Assembly (NCBI RefSeq): GCF_001273845.1
Contig: NZ_JHBW01000087.1
Location: forward strand, 186,001-250,000
Reading direction: 5' to 3'
Source of the DNA: Leucobacter musarum subsp. musarum
Lineage (GTDB): Bacteria > Actinomycetota > Actinomycetes > Actinomycetales > Microbacteriaceae
Length of the DNA: 64,000 bases
Part shown: piece by piece, positions 39,764-48,430 of the stretch
Position numbering within the stretch: position 1 is the stretch's first letter
How the letters are laid out: the number at the start of each line of letters is the position of its first letter
Position numbers and translations under genes: made by a program
Notes under the pieces: model-generated
The model's input: the letters and a program-made list of their open reading frames with translations, nothing else
Told to the model about the DNA's origin: nothing
Database searches by the model: none

Positions 39764-40663
39764 ATGCAGAAGAAACGAACGATTGCCGGAGTCATTGCCC
39801 TCGGCGCCGCGGCCTCCCTGGCCCTCGCGGGGTGCTCGAGCGACGGCGGATCGGCCGATGGCGGCGACAAGGGCACCGTCAAGCTCGGCTACCTGCCGGC
39901 GTGGACCGACGGGTTGAGCACGGCCTACCTGCTCGAAGACCAGCTCGGCAAGATGGGCTACACGGTCGAGATGGACGAGCTGACCGAGGCAGGCGTGCTC
40001 TACGCGGGACTCGCCGGCGGCGACTTCGACATCTACCCCTCCGCCTGGCCCGAGGTGACCCACGCGTCGTACATGGAGCAGTACTCGAGCGACATCGAAG
40101 ACCTCGGCGCCTACTACGACGGCGCGGTGCTCACGATGGCGGTGCCCGACTACGTCGACATCGACTCGATCGAAGATCTGGCGGGCGACGCAAAGCGCTT
40201 CGACGGCCAGATTATCGGCATCGAGCCCGGTGCGGGCCTGACGAAGCAGACGCAGGAAGTGGCGATGCCGGAGTACGGCCTCGACTCGGACTACGAGCTC
40301 GTGACCTCGTCGACCGCCACGATGCTTGCGACGCTGCAAGACAAGATCAAGAGCCAGGAAGACGTCGTGGTGACCCTGTGGCGTCCCTTCTGGGCGAACG
40401 ACGCCTTCCCCATGAAGGATCTTGCCGACCCCAAGGGCGCGATGGGCGACCCGGAGGCGCTGCACTTCCTCGCGAAGCAGGGCTTCGCGGAGGATATGCC
40501 CGAGGTGGCCGACTACATCGCGAAGATCAAGCTCGACGACGAGGCCTACGGCGCACTCGAGGGGCTCGTGACCGGCGACGAGTACAAGAACGACCCCGAG
40601 GGCGCCGTGGACGCGTGGCTCGAGGAGTACGGCGACGCCTACCCCGGATTGATCGCCAGCTGA
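39764..40663 (+). CDS. Glycine betaine/proline-type ABC importer, substrate-binding lipoprotein
   Basis: The 299-residue protein starts with a lipoprotein signal (charged MQKKR, hydrophobic core, LAGC lipobox with Cys near residue 23). The rest is the OpuAC/ProX fold: VKLGYLPAWTDGLSTAYLL, an early GDFDIYPSAWPEVTH loop, and the later VVVTLWRPFWAND. The Trp/Tyr residues in these loops could form the aromatic cage for quaternary ammonium substrates. GAAAGGA about 6 nt upstream is the ribosome binding site. It is the last gene of the transporter operon; a terminator follows. Confidence 0.92.
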   Translation: MQKKRTIAGVIALGAAASLALAGCSSDGGSADGGDKGTVKLGYLPAWTDGLSTAYLLEDQLGKMGYTVEMDELTEAGVLYAGLAGGDFDIYPSAWPEVTHASYMEQYSSDIEDLGAYYDGAVLTMAVPDYVDIDSIEDLAGDAKRFDGQIIGIEPGAGLTKQTQEVAMPEYGLDSDYELVTSSTATMLATLQDKIKSQEDVVVTLWRPFWANDAFPMKDLADPKGAMGDPEALHFLAKQGFAEDMPEVADYIAKIKLDDEAYGALEGLVTGDEYKNDPEGAVDAWLEEYGDAYPGLIAS

Positions 40664-40682
40664 GCGATGCTTTCGGTACGCT

Positions 40683-40729
40683 GCGCGCGGGCCGACTCAC
40701 GGGAAGCTCCCCGGGGTCGGCCCGCGCGC
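40683..40729 (+). terminator. Terminator after the betaine-type transporter operon
   Basis: Perfect 14-bp arms (40683-40696 and 40716-40729) enclose 19 nt that can form a small inner GGG/CCC hairpin. It lies 20 nt after the binding-protein stop. Confidence 0.8.
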
Positions 40730-40788
40730 GGCGTTTAGGATCGAAACGGCGGGCGGATCCGGCCCGATCGGCACCGAGGAGGCACCCG

Positions 40789-41292
40789 ATGAGTACGTCC
40801 CCTGCAGCAGCACCCGAGCCAGAGATCCGCGACCTGCCACTCACACACCTCATCGTGGTGCGCGAGACCGTTCCGTTCGATCACTTGCCGTCGTTCTACG
40901 ATCGTGCGTACCCGACGCTCTTCGGCGCGCTCCAACGCCTCGGGGGCGCCCCCGCCGCTCCCCCGATGGCGGTCGTGCATGGCAACCCGACGGCGGCCGG
41001 CCTTGACCTGTCCGTTGCCGTGCCGATCGCGTGCTCGCTCGCGGAGCTCGGCGACCCGGATGATGCGGCCGTGTCGTCGGAAACGATCCCCGCAGCCCGC
41101 ACGGCGACGCTGCTCGTGCGCGGCGACTACTCAGGTATCGGTCCGGGATATCAGCGTCTGCACGAATGGATCGTCGCCGCGGGCGAGACGGCCGGCGATA
41201 TCTCATGGGAGCAGTACCTCACCGAACCCGAGCCGGGCGGCGACCCGGCACTGAATGAAACACTGCTCGGAGTGCCGCTCCGTGCTCAGTGA
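40789..41292 (+). CDS. GyrI-like/AraC effector-binding domain protein
   Basis: The 167-residue protein contains only a GyrI-like small-molecule binding domain, without a DNA-binding part. PLTHLIVVRETVPFDHLPSFY at the start, YPTLFGALQRLGG and GYQRLHEWIVAAGE fit the family, in which single-domain members bind drugs or dyes, or hydrolyse cyclopropanoids. The ATG has GAGGAGG 6 nt upstream. It lies between the transporter terminator and valS, and its last bases overlap an upstream open frame of valS. What it binds cannot be said. Confidence 0.75.
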   Translation: MSTSPAAAPEPEIRDLPLTHLIVVRETVPFDHLPSFYDRAYPTLFGALQRLGGAPAAPPMAVVHGNPTAAGLDLSVAVPIACSLAELGDPDDAAVSSETIPAARTATLLVRGDYSGIGPGYQRLHEWIVAAGETAGDISWEQYLTEPEPGGDPALNETLLGVPLRAQ

Positions 41293-41420
41293 CTCCGGGT
41301 AAGCTGGACGTCACACCATCAGGCACCAGTGCAGCGAAATCTGCCGCACGATCACGCGGTGCCGTCCACATCGAACCCCGATCCCGCGATGTCACGGGAT
41401 CGAGAAGCGGAGCCCCACGC

Positions 41421-44015
41421 ATGAGCGCGATTCCCGACAAGCCGGCACTCGAAGGCCTCGAAGCGAAGTGGGGCCCGGTCTGGGAGCAGCAGGGCACGTA
41501 CGCCTTCCCGCGCGAGCGCGCGACGCGTGAGAACGTCTACAGCATCGATACGCCGCCGCCCACCGCCTCGGGTTCGCTGCACGTGGGGCACGTCTTCTCG
41601 TACACCCACACCGACACGGTCGCCCGCTATCAGCGTATGCAAGGCAAAGACGTCTTCTACCCGATGGGCTGGGACGACAACGGCCTGCCCACCGAGCGAC
41701 GCGTGCAGAACTACTACGGTGTGCGCTGCGACCCGACGCTCCCCTACGTCGAAGGATTCGTGCCTCCGCACGAGGGCGGCGACGGCAAGAGCATCAAGGC
41801 GGCGGATCAGCAGCCGATCTCGCGCCGCAACTTCATCGAGCTGTGCGAGCGTCTGACCGAGGAAGACGAGCAGCAGTTCGAAGCGCTGTGGCGCACCCTC
41901 GGACTCTCGGTGGATTGGACGCAGAGCTACCGCACCATCGGCCCCGAGTCGTTGCGCGCCTCTCAGCTCGCGTTCATCCGCAACGTCGAGCGTGGCGAGG
42001 CGTATCAGGCTCAAGCGCCGACGCTGTGGGACGTCACGTTCCGCACCGCGGTCGCGCAGGCTGAGCTCGAAGATCGCGATCAGCCGAGCGCCTACCACAC
42101 CCTGGCGTTCCACAAGTCAGACGGATCGGGCGACATCCTCATCGACACGACCCGCCCCGAGCTCCTCGCCGCGTGCGTCGCGCTCGTCGCGCACCCCGAC
42201 GACGAGCGGTACCAGCCACTGTTCGGCACCACCGTGCGTACCCCGCTGTTCGACGTCGAGGTGCCGATCGTCGCGCATCACCTCGCGCAGCAGGACAAGG
42301 GCACCGGCATCGCCATGATCTGCACCTTCGGCGATGTGACCGACGTCATCTGGTGGCGCGAACTCAACCTGCCGAACCGCGCGATCCTTGGGTTCGATGG
42401 GCGTATCATCGCCGAAGCCCCCGAAGCGATCACCAGCGAGGCCGGCATCGCCGCCTACGCGGATATCGCGGGTAAGACGGTCTTCAGTGCCAAGCAGACG
42501 GTCGTCGAGGCACTGCAGGCGTCTGGCGAGCTCGTCGGCGACATCCGCAAGATCACGCATCCCGTGAAGTTCTTCGAGAAGGGTGACAAGCCGCTCGAGA
42601 TCGTCTCGACCCGTCAGTGGTACATCGTCAACGGTGCGCGTGACGAATCCCTGCGCGAGCGGCTGCTGGCACACGGTCGTGAACTGTCGTGGCACCCCGA
42701 CTTCATGCGCGTGCGCTACGAGAACTGGGTCGAGGGCCTGTCGGGCGACTGGCTGATCTCGCGCCAGCGCTTCTTCGGCGTGCCGATCCCGGTCTGGTAC
42801 CCGCTCGATGCCGAAGGCAACCCCGTCTTCGATCAGCCGATTCTTCCCGCAGTCGAGCAGCTTCCGGTGGACCCGTCGAGTGATGTGCCTGCGGGCTACA
42901 CCGCTGATCAGCGCGGCGTAGCGGGTGGCTTCCAGGGCGAGGTCGACGTGATGGACACGTGGGCGACGTCGTCGCTCACCCCGCAGCTTGCGGGCGGGTG
43001 GGAGCGTGACCCCGAGCTCTTCGATCTCGTCTTCCCCTACAGCATCCGCCCCCAGGGCCAGGACATCATCCGCACGTGGCTCTTCTCGACGCTGCTGCGG
43101 TCAGAACTCGAGAGCGGTCAGCTCCCCTGGCAGCACGCGGGCATCTCGGGGTGGATCCTCGACCCCGACCGCAAGAAGATGTCGAAGTCGAAGGGCAACG
43201 TGGTGACCCCCGCGGGCATGCTCGACCAGCACGGCTCAGATGCCGTGCGCTACTGGGCGGCCTCTGCGAAGCTCGGTACCGACGCGGCGTTCGACCCGCA
43301 GAATCCGACGCAGATCAAGATCGGTCGCCGCCTCGCCATCAAACTCTTGAACGCCGCGAAGTTCACCTTGAGCTTCGACGCGTCTGGCGCGGGCACCGTC
43401 ACCGAGGCGCTCGACCGTTCGGTGCTCGCGGGGCTCGCCACCGTAATCGATGACGCGACCCGCGCGTTCGAGAACTACGATCACGCCCGAGCGCTCGAGC
43501 TCACCGAGTCCTACTTCTGGACGTTCTGTGACGACTATCTCGAGCTCGTGAAGGAGCGCGCGCACAACGGCAGCGGCCAGACGCAGGCCTCGGCGGTCAC
43601 CGCACTCCGCACCTCGCTCTCGGTGTTCGTGCGGCTGCTGGCTCCGTTCCTGCCGTACGCGACCGAAGAGGTGTGGTCATGGTTCGGCGAGGGATCGGTG
43701 CACCAAGCCGCGTGGCCGGTGACCGCCGAAGCGACCGATCTCGCGGGCGAGGGTGCCGATGCCGGGCTGCTCGGGCTCGTTGGTGGCGCACTCGTCGGCA
43801 TCCGTGGTGCGAAGACCGCCGCGAAGGCTTCGCAGAAGACGCCGGTCTCCGTCGCCGTCATTCAGGCGCCCGCCGCTGACCTGCCCCGCCTCGAATCCGC
43901 CTCGGTCGATCTCGCGGCCGTTGGCCGCATCGCAGAACTGCAGCTCGTAGCGTCCGACGACGACGCCTCGGGCGTGGTCGTCGCCGACATCCAGCTCGCG
44001 CCGGTAGAGGCCTAA
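41421..44015 (+). CDS. valS: Valyl-tRNA synthetase
   Basis: The 864-residue class I synthetase charges tRNA-Val. HIGH appears as HVGH in SGSLHVGHVFSYTH near residue 47, and KMSKS in RKKMSKSKGN. The editing domain lies at about 190-360. The tail is short and lacks the long coiled coil of E. coli ValS, which fits the shorter actinobacterial type. I start at the ATG of MSAIPDKPALEGLE with GAAGCGGA upstream. The 44 residues of open frame before it are of low quality. A small unknown gene follows after 2 nt, so valS heads an operon. Confidence 0.96.
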   Translation: MSAIPDKPALEGLEAKWGPVWEQQGTYAFPRERATRENVYSIDTPPPTASGSLHVGHVFSYTHTDTVARYQRMQGKDVFYPMGWDDNGLPTERRVQNYYGVRCDPTLPYVEGFVPPHEGGDGKSIKAADQQPISRRNFIELCERLTEEDEQQFEALWRTLGLSVDWTQSYRTIGPESLRASQLAFIRNVERGEAYQAQAPTLWDVTFRTAVAQAELEDRDQPSAYHTLAFHKSDGSGDILIDTTRPELLAACVALVAHPDDERYQPLFGTTVRTPLFDVEVPIVAHHLAQQDKGTGIAMICTFGDVTDVIWWRELNLPNRAILGFDGRIIAEAPEAITSEAGIAAYADIAGKTVFSAKQTVVEALQASGELVGDIRKITHPVKFFEKGDKPLEIVSTRQWYIVNGARDESLRERLLAHGRELSWHPDFMRVRYENWVEGLSGDWLISRQRFFGVPIPVWYPLDAEGNPVFDQPILPAVEQLPVDPSSDVPAGYTADQRGVAGGFQGEVDVMDTWATSSLTPQLAGGWERDPELFDLVFPYSIRPQGQDIIRTWLFSTLLRSELESGQLPWQHAGISGWILDPDRKKMSKSKGNVVTPAGMLDQHGSDAVRYWAASAKLGTDAAFDPQNPTQIKIGRRLAIKLLNAAKFTLSFDASGAGTVTEALDRSVLAGLATVIDDATRAFENYDHARALELTESYFWTFCDDYLELVKERAHNGSGQTQASAVTALRTSLSVFVRLLAPFLPYATEEVWSWFGEGSVHQAAWPVTAEATDLAGEGADAGLLGLVGGALVGIRGAKTAAKASQKTPVSVAVIQAPAADLPRLESASVDLAAVGRIAELQLVASDDDASGVVVADIQLAPVEA

Positions 44016-44017
44016 AC

Positions 44018-44344
44018 ATGCAGCTGGGGGCGCGATGGCAGACGGGGGCGACCCCGCACCGCGGCGTGCCCCCGCTGCTGCATGCCGCAATTGCTCACCA
44101 GGAGTCGGCACATCCGAACGCAGATTCCTGGACGCTGACGTGGCTCGAGGGCCGGCCGCGCTGCGTGCTCGACGATCTCGCTTTCGTCGGGCTCGACGCG
44201 CGCGGTCGTGTGCTGAGCGGCGCACTCCCTGGTGCGTCCCCGGCAGATCGTGCAGGGGCACCGGACCCTGTCAGTGGCTCGTCGCTGTCGGTAGCAGGTC
44301 ACGGCGAGCATCTCGACGACGACGAAGACGACTGGTTGAGCTGA
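44018..44344 (+). CDS. Hypothetical protein, conserved in actinobacteria
   Basis: This 108-residue protein has no domain I can name. Its first 70 residues look well folded (MQLGARWQTGATPHRGVP, SWTLTWLEGRPRCVLDDLAFVGL). The tail is Pro/Ser/Gly-rich and ends in an acidic DDDEDDWLS. There is no signal peptide or membrane helix. I have a weak recollection of similar proteins next to valS in relatives, but cannot verify it. It starts 2 nt after the valS stop and is followed after 9 nt by a lipoprotein gene, so it is very likely translated with valS. Confidence 0.7.
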   Translation: MQLGARWQTGATPHRGVPPLLHAAIAHQESAHPNADSWTLTWLEGRPRCVLDDLAFVGLDARGRVLSGALPGASPADRAGAPDPVSGSSLSVAGHGEHLDDDEDDWLS

Positions 44345-44353
44345 GGAGTGCGC

Positions 44354-44974
44354 ATGACGAAACGACCACCCGTGACACTTCGTGTAACGGTGCTGCTCGC
44401 GACCAGTGCGGCGGTGGCCGGCATGCTCGCCGGCTGCGCCCCTGAACCCACTGCAGAGCAGGGCTCTTCGGACCCGACGACTTCGAGCACTTCGACGCGT
44501 GCACCGTCAGACACCAATGCCTCGAGTGACAGTGCGTCCGAGAACACGGGAGAATCCGCAGACGACGCGAACGCCCACGCTACAGCCGACAGCACCGCGA
44601 AAGGCGGCAATGGGAGCGGCAGCTGGGAGGAGACCGGCATTCCCGGCGGCGGCGATGGCAAATCGGCGGTGCTCCCTGCCTCGTTCCCGAGCACTCAGTT
44701 CGTCGTGCCCGCCGGAGCGACGGTCGACGATGCGGGTGAGCGTTCAGCGAGTGCCTGGTTCGTCGTACTGCGTGCGCCGGATCGCGCTGATGCTGACGCG
44801 CTGTGGCAGAGCGTCATCTCGCACAGTGGGTTCACCGTGTCGGCATCGGAGGAATCGGGCGATGGCGGAATTTCAGCGCACCTCGACGGGGCCGGGCTCA
44901 GCGTCGACGCGTTGCTGATTCCGAACGACGATGGCTCGGTGCTGTTGAGCTACGACCTCGAACGCGCAGGGTAG
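44354..44974 (+). CDS. Putative lipoprotein with disordered Ser/Thr/Glu-rich linker
   Basis: The 206-residue protein has a lipoprotein signal (KRPPVTLRVTVLLATSAA then MLAGC; the Cys is near residue 28). A low-complexity stretch rich in Ser, Thr, Asp and Gly covers about residues 30-100. The C-terminal half (about 105-206) is a compact unknown domain with STQFVVPAGATVDDAGER and SAWFVVLRAPDRADADALW. It is probably surface-anchored. GAGGA lies 6 nt before the ATG; a GTG two codons earlier is possible. It sits between the small hypothetical gene and the phosphatase gene. Confidence 0.8.
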   Translation: MTKRPPVTLRVTVLLATSAAVAGMLAGCAPEPTAEQGSSDPTTSSTSTRAPSDTNASSDSASENTGESADDANAHATADSTAKGGNGSGSWEETGIPGGGDGKSAVLPASFPSTQFVVPAGATVDDAGERSASAWFVVLRAPDRADADALWQSVISHSGFTVSASEESGDGGISAHLDGAGLSVDALLIPNDDGSVLLSYDLERAG

Positions 44975-44977
44975 TCG

Positions 44978-45550
44978 GTGCGACTCGCGCTTATCCGCCA
45001 CGGCCAGACTGATTGGAACGTGGCCGGCCGTATGCAGGGTCGCACCAATATTCCACTCAACGCAGCCGGACGAGCGCAGGCCTCTGACCTGGCGAGGGCA
45101 CTCATCGACGGCGAACCTTGGGACGCGGTGGTGTCGAGCCCGCTGACTCGCGCGTCGATGACGGCTGAGGTGCTCGCGAATCAGCTCAAGCTAGGTGCAG
45201 TGCTCCCAGTGGCAGAACTCGTCGAGCGCTCATTTGGCGCAGCAGAGGGTATATCGCCGGCGGAAGCGCTCGAGCGTTGGCCTGATCGACAGTACCCGGA
45301 CATGGAGGGCGCACAAGCCGTCGCTGCGCGCGCCAGCAGGGCGCTGGAGCGCATTGCGGAGTGTCGACCTCAACAGCGAGTACTCGCCGTTTCGCACGGG
45401 TCGTTCATTCGGCATCTTTTGGCGCACGTCGCCGGAACCCGGGTCGAGCACATCCCGCGTATCGGAAACGTGGAGATGTCGATGCTCAGTCGAGACGCTG
45501 ACGGAAGGTGGAGCGTCGATACTGTCGCCGGCGTTTCACTGGCGATGTGA
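44978..45550 (+). CDS. Histidine phosphatase family protein (phosphoglycerate-mutase-like)
   Basis: The 190-residue cytosolic enzyme has the RHG motif at LIRHGQTDWN (residues 6-15), so His8 would be phosphorylated. The second conserved His is in LAVSHGSFIRHLL and the acid residue in LVERSFGAAEG. Members remove phosphate from varied small molecules, so the substrate is open. The start is GTG, 3 nt after the lipoprotein stop. It closes the valS operon and faces clpX, 37 nt away, without a clear terminator between. Confidence 0.9.
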   Translation: MRLALIRHGQTDWNVAGRMQGRTNIPLNAAGRAQASDLARALIDGEPWDAVVSSPLTRASMTAEVLANQLKLGAVLPVAELVERSFGAAEGISPAEALERWPDRQYPDMEGAQAVAARASRALERIAECRPQQRVLAVSHGSFIRHLLAHVAGTRVEHIPRIGNVEMSMLSRDADGRWSVDTVAGVSLAM

Positions 45551-45587
45551 GCGAGACAATCCGACGGCAATGCGACGGCGACTCGAT

Positions 45588-46859
45588 TTAGGCGATCTCG
45601 AGGCCGCCGCGCGATTGAAGGATGCGCGGAGCCGCGTCACCCGCGACTGATTCCGGAGTGACGATCACCTTGGTGATGTCGCCATCTGACGGCACCTCGA
45701 ACATGACGGGGCCGAGAATGCCCTCAAGAATAGCCCGGAGTCCACGTGCGCCGGTCTTTCGTTCAACTGCTTGTTCAGCGATGGCTTCGAGAGCGGCGTC
45801 TTCGAATTCAAGACTCACTCCGTCGAGTTCGAACATGCGCTGATACTGCTTCACGAGCGCGTTCTTCGGCTCGGTCAGAATGCGGGTCAACGCATCGACG
45901 TCGAGTGGATCGACCGTCGCCACGACCGGAAGGCGGCCGATGAACTCGGGAATCAGACCGAACTTGTGCAGGTCTTCGGGCTGCACCTGCGAGAAGAGCT
46001 GGTCGTCGTTTCGCTTGCTCGACACCGGCGCACCGAACCCGATACCGCCCTTTCCGAGTCGCGAGCCGACGATGTCTTCCAACCCCGCGAAGGCGCCCGC
46101 GACGATAAAAAGCACATTCGTCGTATCGAGCTGGATGAACTCCTGGTTCGGATGCTTGCGACCGCCCTGCGGAGGAATCGAGGCGACCGTACCCTCGAGA
46201 ATCTTGAGGAGCGCCTGCTGCACGCCCTCCCCCGACACGTCTCGGGTAATTGAAGGGTTCTCCGCCTTGCGCGAGATCTTGTCGATCTCATCGATATAGA
46301 TGATGCCGGTCTCGGCTCGCTGCACATCGAAGTCAGCCGCCTGCAGCAGCTTCAACAGGATGTTCTCGACATCTTCGCCGACGTACCCGGCCTCGGTCAG
46401 CGCCGTCGCATCGGCGACAGCGAAGGGCACGCCGAGCTGCCGGGCAAGCGACTGCGCCAGATAGGTCTTGCCGCACCCTGTCGGACCGATGAGCAGAATG
46501 TTCGACTTCGCGATCTCAACCTGTTCGGAGGCCACCTCGGCGCTCGCCAGCGTGGACAACGCTCGTACGCGCTTGTAGTGGTTGTACACCGCGACGGCGA
46601 GCGATTGCTTCGCACGCTCTTGCCCGATGACGTACTGGTTGAGGAAGTCGGCGATCTCACGCGGCTTGTGCAGCGTGAAATCTGAGGTCTCTGGCGCCTG
46701 GTGCTCGGCGAGCCGCTCTTCAATAATCTCATTGCAGAGCGCGACGCACTCGTCGCAGATGTAGATCTGCGGGCCCGCAATGAGCTGCTGCACTTGCTTC
46801 TGCGACTTGCCGCAGAAGGAGCACTTCAGCAGCTCGCTGCTTTCGCCGATCTTCGCCAT
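45588..46859 (-). CDS. clpX: ATP-dependent Clp protease ATP-binding subunit ClpX
   Basis: The 423-residue AAA+ unfoldase feeds substrates to ClpP1P2. The N-terminal zinc domain has Cys13, Cys16, Cys35 and Cys38. Walker A is GPTGCGKT at 125-132. Walker B ([10 protein letters not shown]) and the pore loops follow, with the ClpP-binding loop region near residues 265-275 (GFGAPV). AAGGAG lies 6 nt before the chosen ATG ([11 protein letters not shown]); the in-frame ATG five codons earlier would overlap this site. It lies downstream of clpP2, separated by a terminator, so it probably has its own promoter. Confidence 0.97.
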   Translation of the reverse strand: MAKIGESSELLKCSFCGKSQKQVQQLIAGPQIYICDECVALCNEIIEERLAEHQAPETSDFTLHKPREIADFLNQYVIGQERAKQSLAVAVYNHYKRVRALSTLASAEVASEQVEIAKSNILLIGPTGCGKTYLAQSLARQLGVPFAVADATALTEAGYVGEDVENILLKLLQAADFDVQRAETGIIYIDEIDKISRKAENPSITRDVSGEGVQQALLKILEGTVASIPPQGGRKHPNQEFIQLDTTNVLFIVAGAFAGLEDIVGSRLGKGGIGFGAPVSSKRNDDQLFSQVQPEDLHKFGLIPEFIGRLPVVATVDPLDVDALTRILTEPKNALVKQYQRMFELDGVSLEFEDAALEAIAEQAVERKTGARGLRAILEGILGPVMFEVPSDGDITKVIVTPESVAGDAAPRILQSRGGLEIA

Positions 46860-46937
46860 GCGGAGCTCCTTCACCTACTCGGTCTGATCCGGTGTCTTCG
46901 AGACTAGCGGGAGCCTCCGACATTGATGGGCGGCACG

Positions 46938-46969
46938 CCGGAGCCCCGGGGTCACCCCCGGGGCTCCGG
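46938..46969 (-). terminator. Terminator between clpP2 and clpX
   Basis: Perfect 14-bp arms (46938-46951 and 46956-46969) enclose a 4-nt TCAC loop, 5 nt downstream of the clpP2 stop. Confidence 0.85.
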
Positions 46970-46973
46970 AATA

Positions 46974-47645
46974 CTACTGTGCGATCACCGGTTGCGGATT
47001 CTTACGGCTCGTCAGCACCTGATCGACGAGGCCGTATTCGAAAGCCTCTTGTGCGCTGAGGATCTTGTCGCGATCGATATCACGGTTCACCTCTTCGATG
47101 CTGCGCTTGGAGTGCTTCGACAGCGTCTCCTCAAGCCACTCACGCATGCGGAGAATCTCGCGCGCCTGAATCTCGATGTCTGATGCCTGGCCGTGACCGC
47201 CCTGGCCGCTCGACGGCTGGTGGATCAGCACGCGTGCGTTCGGCAGTGCGAGTCGCTTACCCGGGGTACCGCCGGCGAGCAGCACCGCTGCAGCCGACGC
47301 CGCCTGACCCAGGCACACCGTCTGCACGTGCGGACGGATGTACTGCATCGTGTCGTAGATGGCCGTCATCGCGGTGAACGAGCCGCCCGGCGAGTTGATG
47401 TACATGGTGATGTCGCGCTCGGGGTCCTGGCTCTCGAGTACGAGCAACTGCGCCATGACATCGTCGGCGGATGCGTCATCGACCTGCACTCCGAGGAAGA
47501 TGATGCGATCCTCGAAGAGCTTGGCGTAGGGGTCTTGGCGCTTGTATCCATATGCGGTGCGCTCTTCGAAAGAGGGCAGCACATAGCGCGATTCAGGCAT
47601 CTGCAGGCCTGAGCCGCCGGCCTGGGGTGCGTATGAAGTATTCAT
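46974..47645 (-). CDS. clpP2: ClpP2, ATP-dependent Clp protease proteolytic subunit
   Basis: The 223-residue serine protease subunit has the triad Ser117 (GQAAS), His142 (LIHQP) and Asp193 (IDRDK). Its N-terminal extension of about 40 residues is longer than that of ClpP1, as expected for the second subunit of the actinobacterial ClpP1P2 pair. It starts 27 nt after the clpP1 stop and is surely co-transcribed with it. Paired actinobacterial ClpPs form a mixed double ring and are essential in several genera. Confidence 0.96.
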   Translation of the reverse strand: MNTSYAPQAGGSGLQMPESRYVLPSFEERTAYGYKRQDPYAKLFEDRIIFLGVQVDDASADDVMAQLLVLESQDPERDITMYINSPGGSFTAMTAIYDTMQYIRPHVQTVCLGQAASAAAVLLAGGTPGKRLALPNARVLIHQPSSGQGGHGQASDIEIQAREILRMREWLEETLSKHSKRSIEEVNRDIDRDKILSAQEAFEYGLVDQVLTSRKNPQPVIAQ

Positions 47646-47671
47646 CGAGTCGATTCTTCCTGTCCGTCTCG

Positions 47672-48259
47672 TCAGTTGCTGCTCGTGCCGCCGCCGCCGA
47701 CGACGTCGGAGGCGGAGTCGCGAATGAAATCGATGAAGCCGTACTCGAGCGCCTCATCGGCCGTGAACCAGCGATCGCGGTCACCGTCTTCGTTGATCTG
47801 CTCGACCGACTTTCCGGTCTGCGCCGCGGTGATCTCAGCGAGGCGGTTCTTCATCGAGGTGATGAGCTGCGCCTGCGTCTGGATGTCACTCGCGGTGCCG
47901 CCGAAGCCGCCGTGGGGCTGATGCAGGAGCACGCGCGCGTTCGGGGTGATGTAGCGCTTGCCCTTGGTGCCCGCGGTGAGCAGGAACTGTCCCATCGACG
48001 CCGCCATGCCGATACCGACGGTGACGATGTCATTCGGCACGAACGACATCGTGTCGTAGATGGCCATGCCAGCGGTGATCGAGCCGCCGGGCGAATTGAT
48101 GTACAGGTAGATGTCTGCTTCCGGATCTTCCGCCGCGAGCAGGAGGATCTTCGCGCAGATCTCGTTCGCGTTGTCATCGCGCACCTCCGACCCCAGCCAG
48201 ATGATGCGATCCTTCAGCAGTCGCTCGAACACACTGTTCGGTGGCGTCTGTTCAGCCAT
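47672..48259 (-). CDS. clpP1: ClpP1, ATP-dependent Clp protease proteolytic subunit
   Basis: The 195-residue subunit has Ser88 (GMAASMG), His113 (LLHQPHGG) and Asp162 (GDRDRW). The normal start is the ATG of [15 protein letters not shown], with GGAG 6 nt before it. The frame is open 45 codons further up, but that part runs through the promoter region. A ClgR-like sequence and the tig terminator lie upstream. clpP2 follows after 27 nt. Confidence 0.96.
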   Translation of the reverse strand: MAEQTPPNSVFERLLKDRIIWLGSEVRDDNANEICAKILLLAAEDPEADIYLYINSPGGSITAGMAIYDTMSFVPNDIVTVGIGMAASMGQFLLTAGTKGKRYITPNARVLLHQPHGGFGGTASDIQTQAQLITSMKNRLAEITAAQTGKSVEQINEDGDRDRWFTADEALEYGFIDFIRDSASDVVGGGGTSSN

Positions 48260-48322
48260 GCGGCGCTCCATTCGTTGTTGCTTGATTCGAGCGTACCGAT
48301 TCGCGGGCCGCACGGGAGTCGT

Positions 48323-48339
48323 GTTCGCCGTGGGCGCAT
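48323..48339 (-). promoter_or_regulatory. Candidate ClgR-like operator upstream of clpP1
   Basis: The site reads GTTCGC-CGTGG-GCGCAT, with half-sites like those of the ClgR operator (GTTCGC-N5-GCGAAC), 64-80 nt upstream of the clpP1 start. One arm is perfect and the other has three of six bases. ClgR activates clpP1P2 in several actinobacteria. No clgR gene is in the window, so this is tentative. Confidence 0.35.
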
Positions 48340-48373
48340 GGTGGTGCTCGACGACTGAGAACCTCCGGAGACG

Positions 48374-48412
48374 CAACGATCCCCCGTCTCTCACCGAGAC
48401 GGGGGATCGTTG
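48374..48412 (-). terminator. Terminator after tig
   Basis: Perfect 17-bp arms (48374-48390 and 48396-48412) with a 5-nt TCACC loop lie 18 nt downstream of the tig stop, separating tig from the clpP1-clpP2 unit. Confidence 0.9.
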
Positions 48413-48430
48413 GAGACCGGTTGGTGCGAC

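Noticed and set aside
41289..41420. 44-residue N-terminal extension of valS
   Set aside because: The residues are not synthetase-like, and a good start with a purine-rich site lies at 41421.
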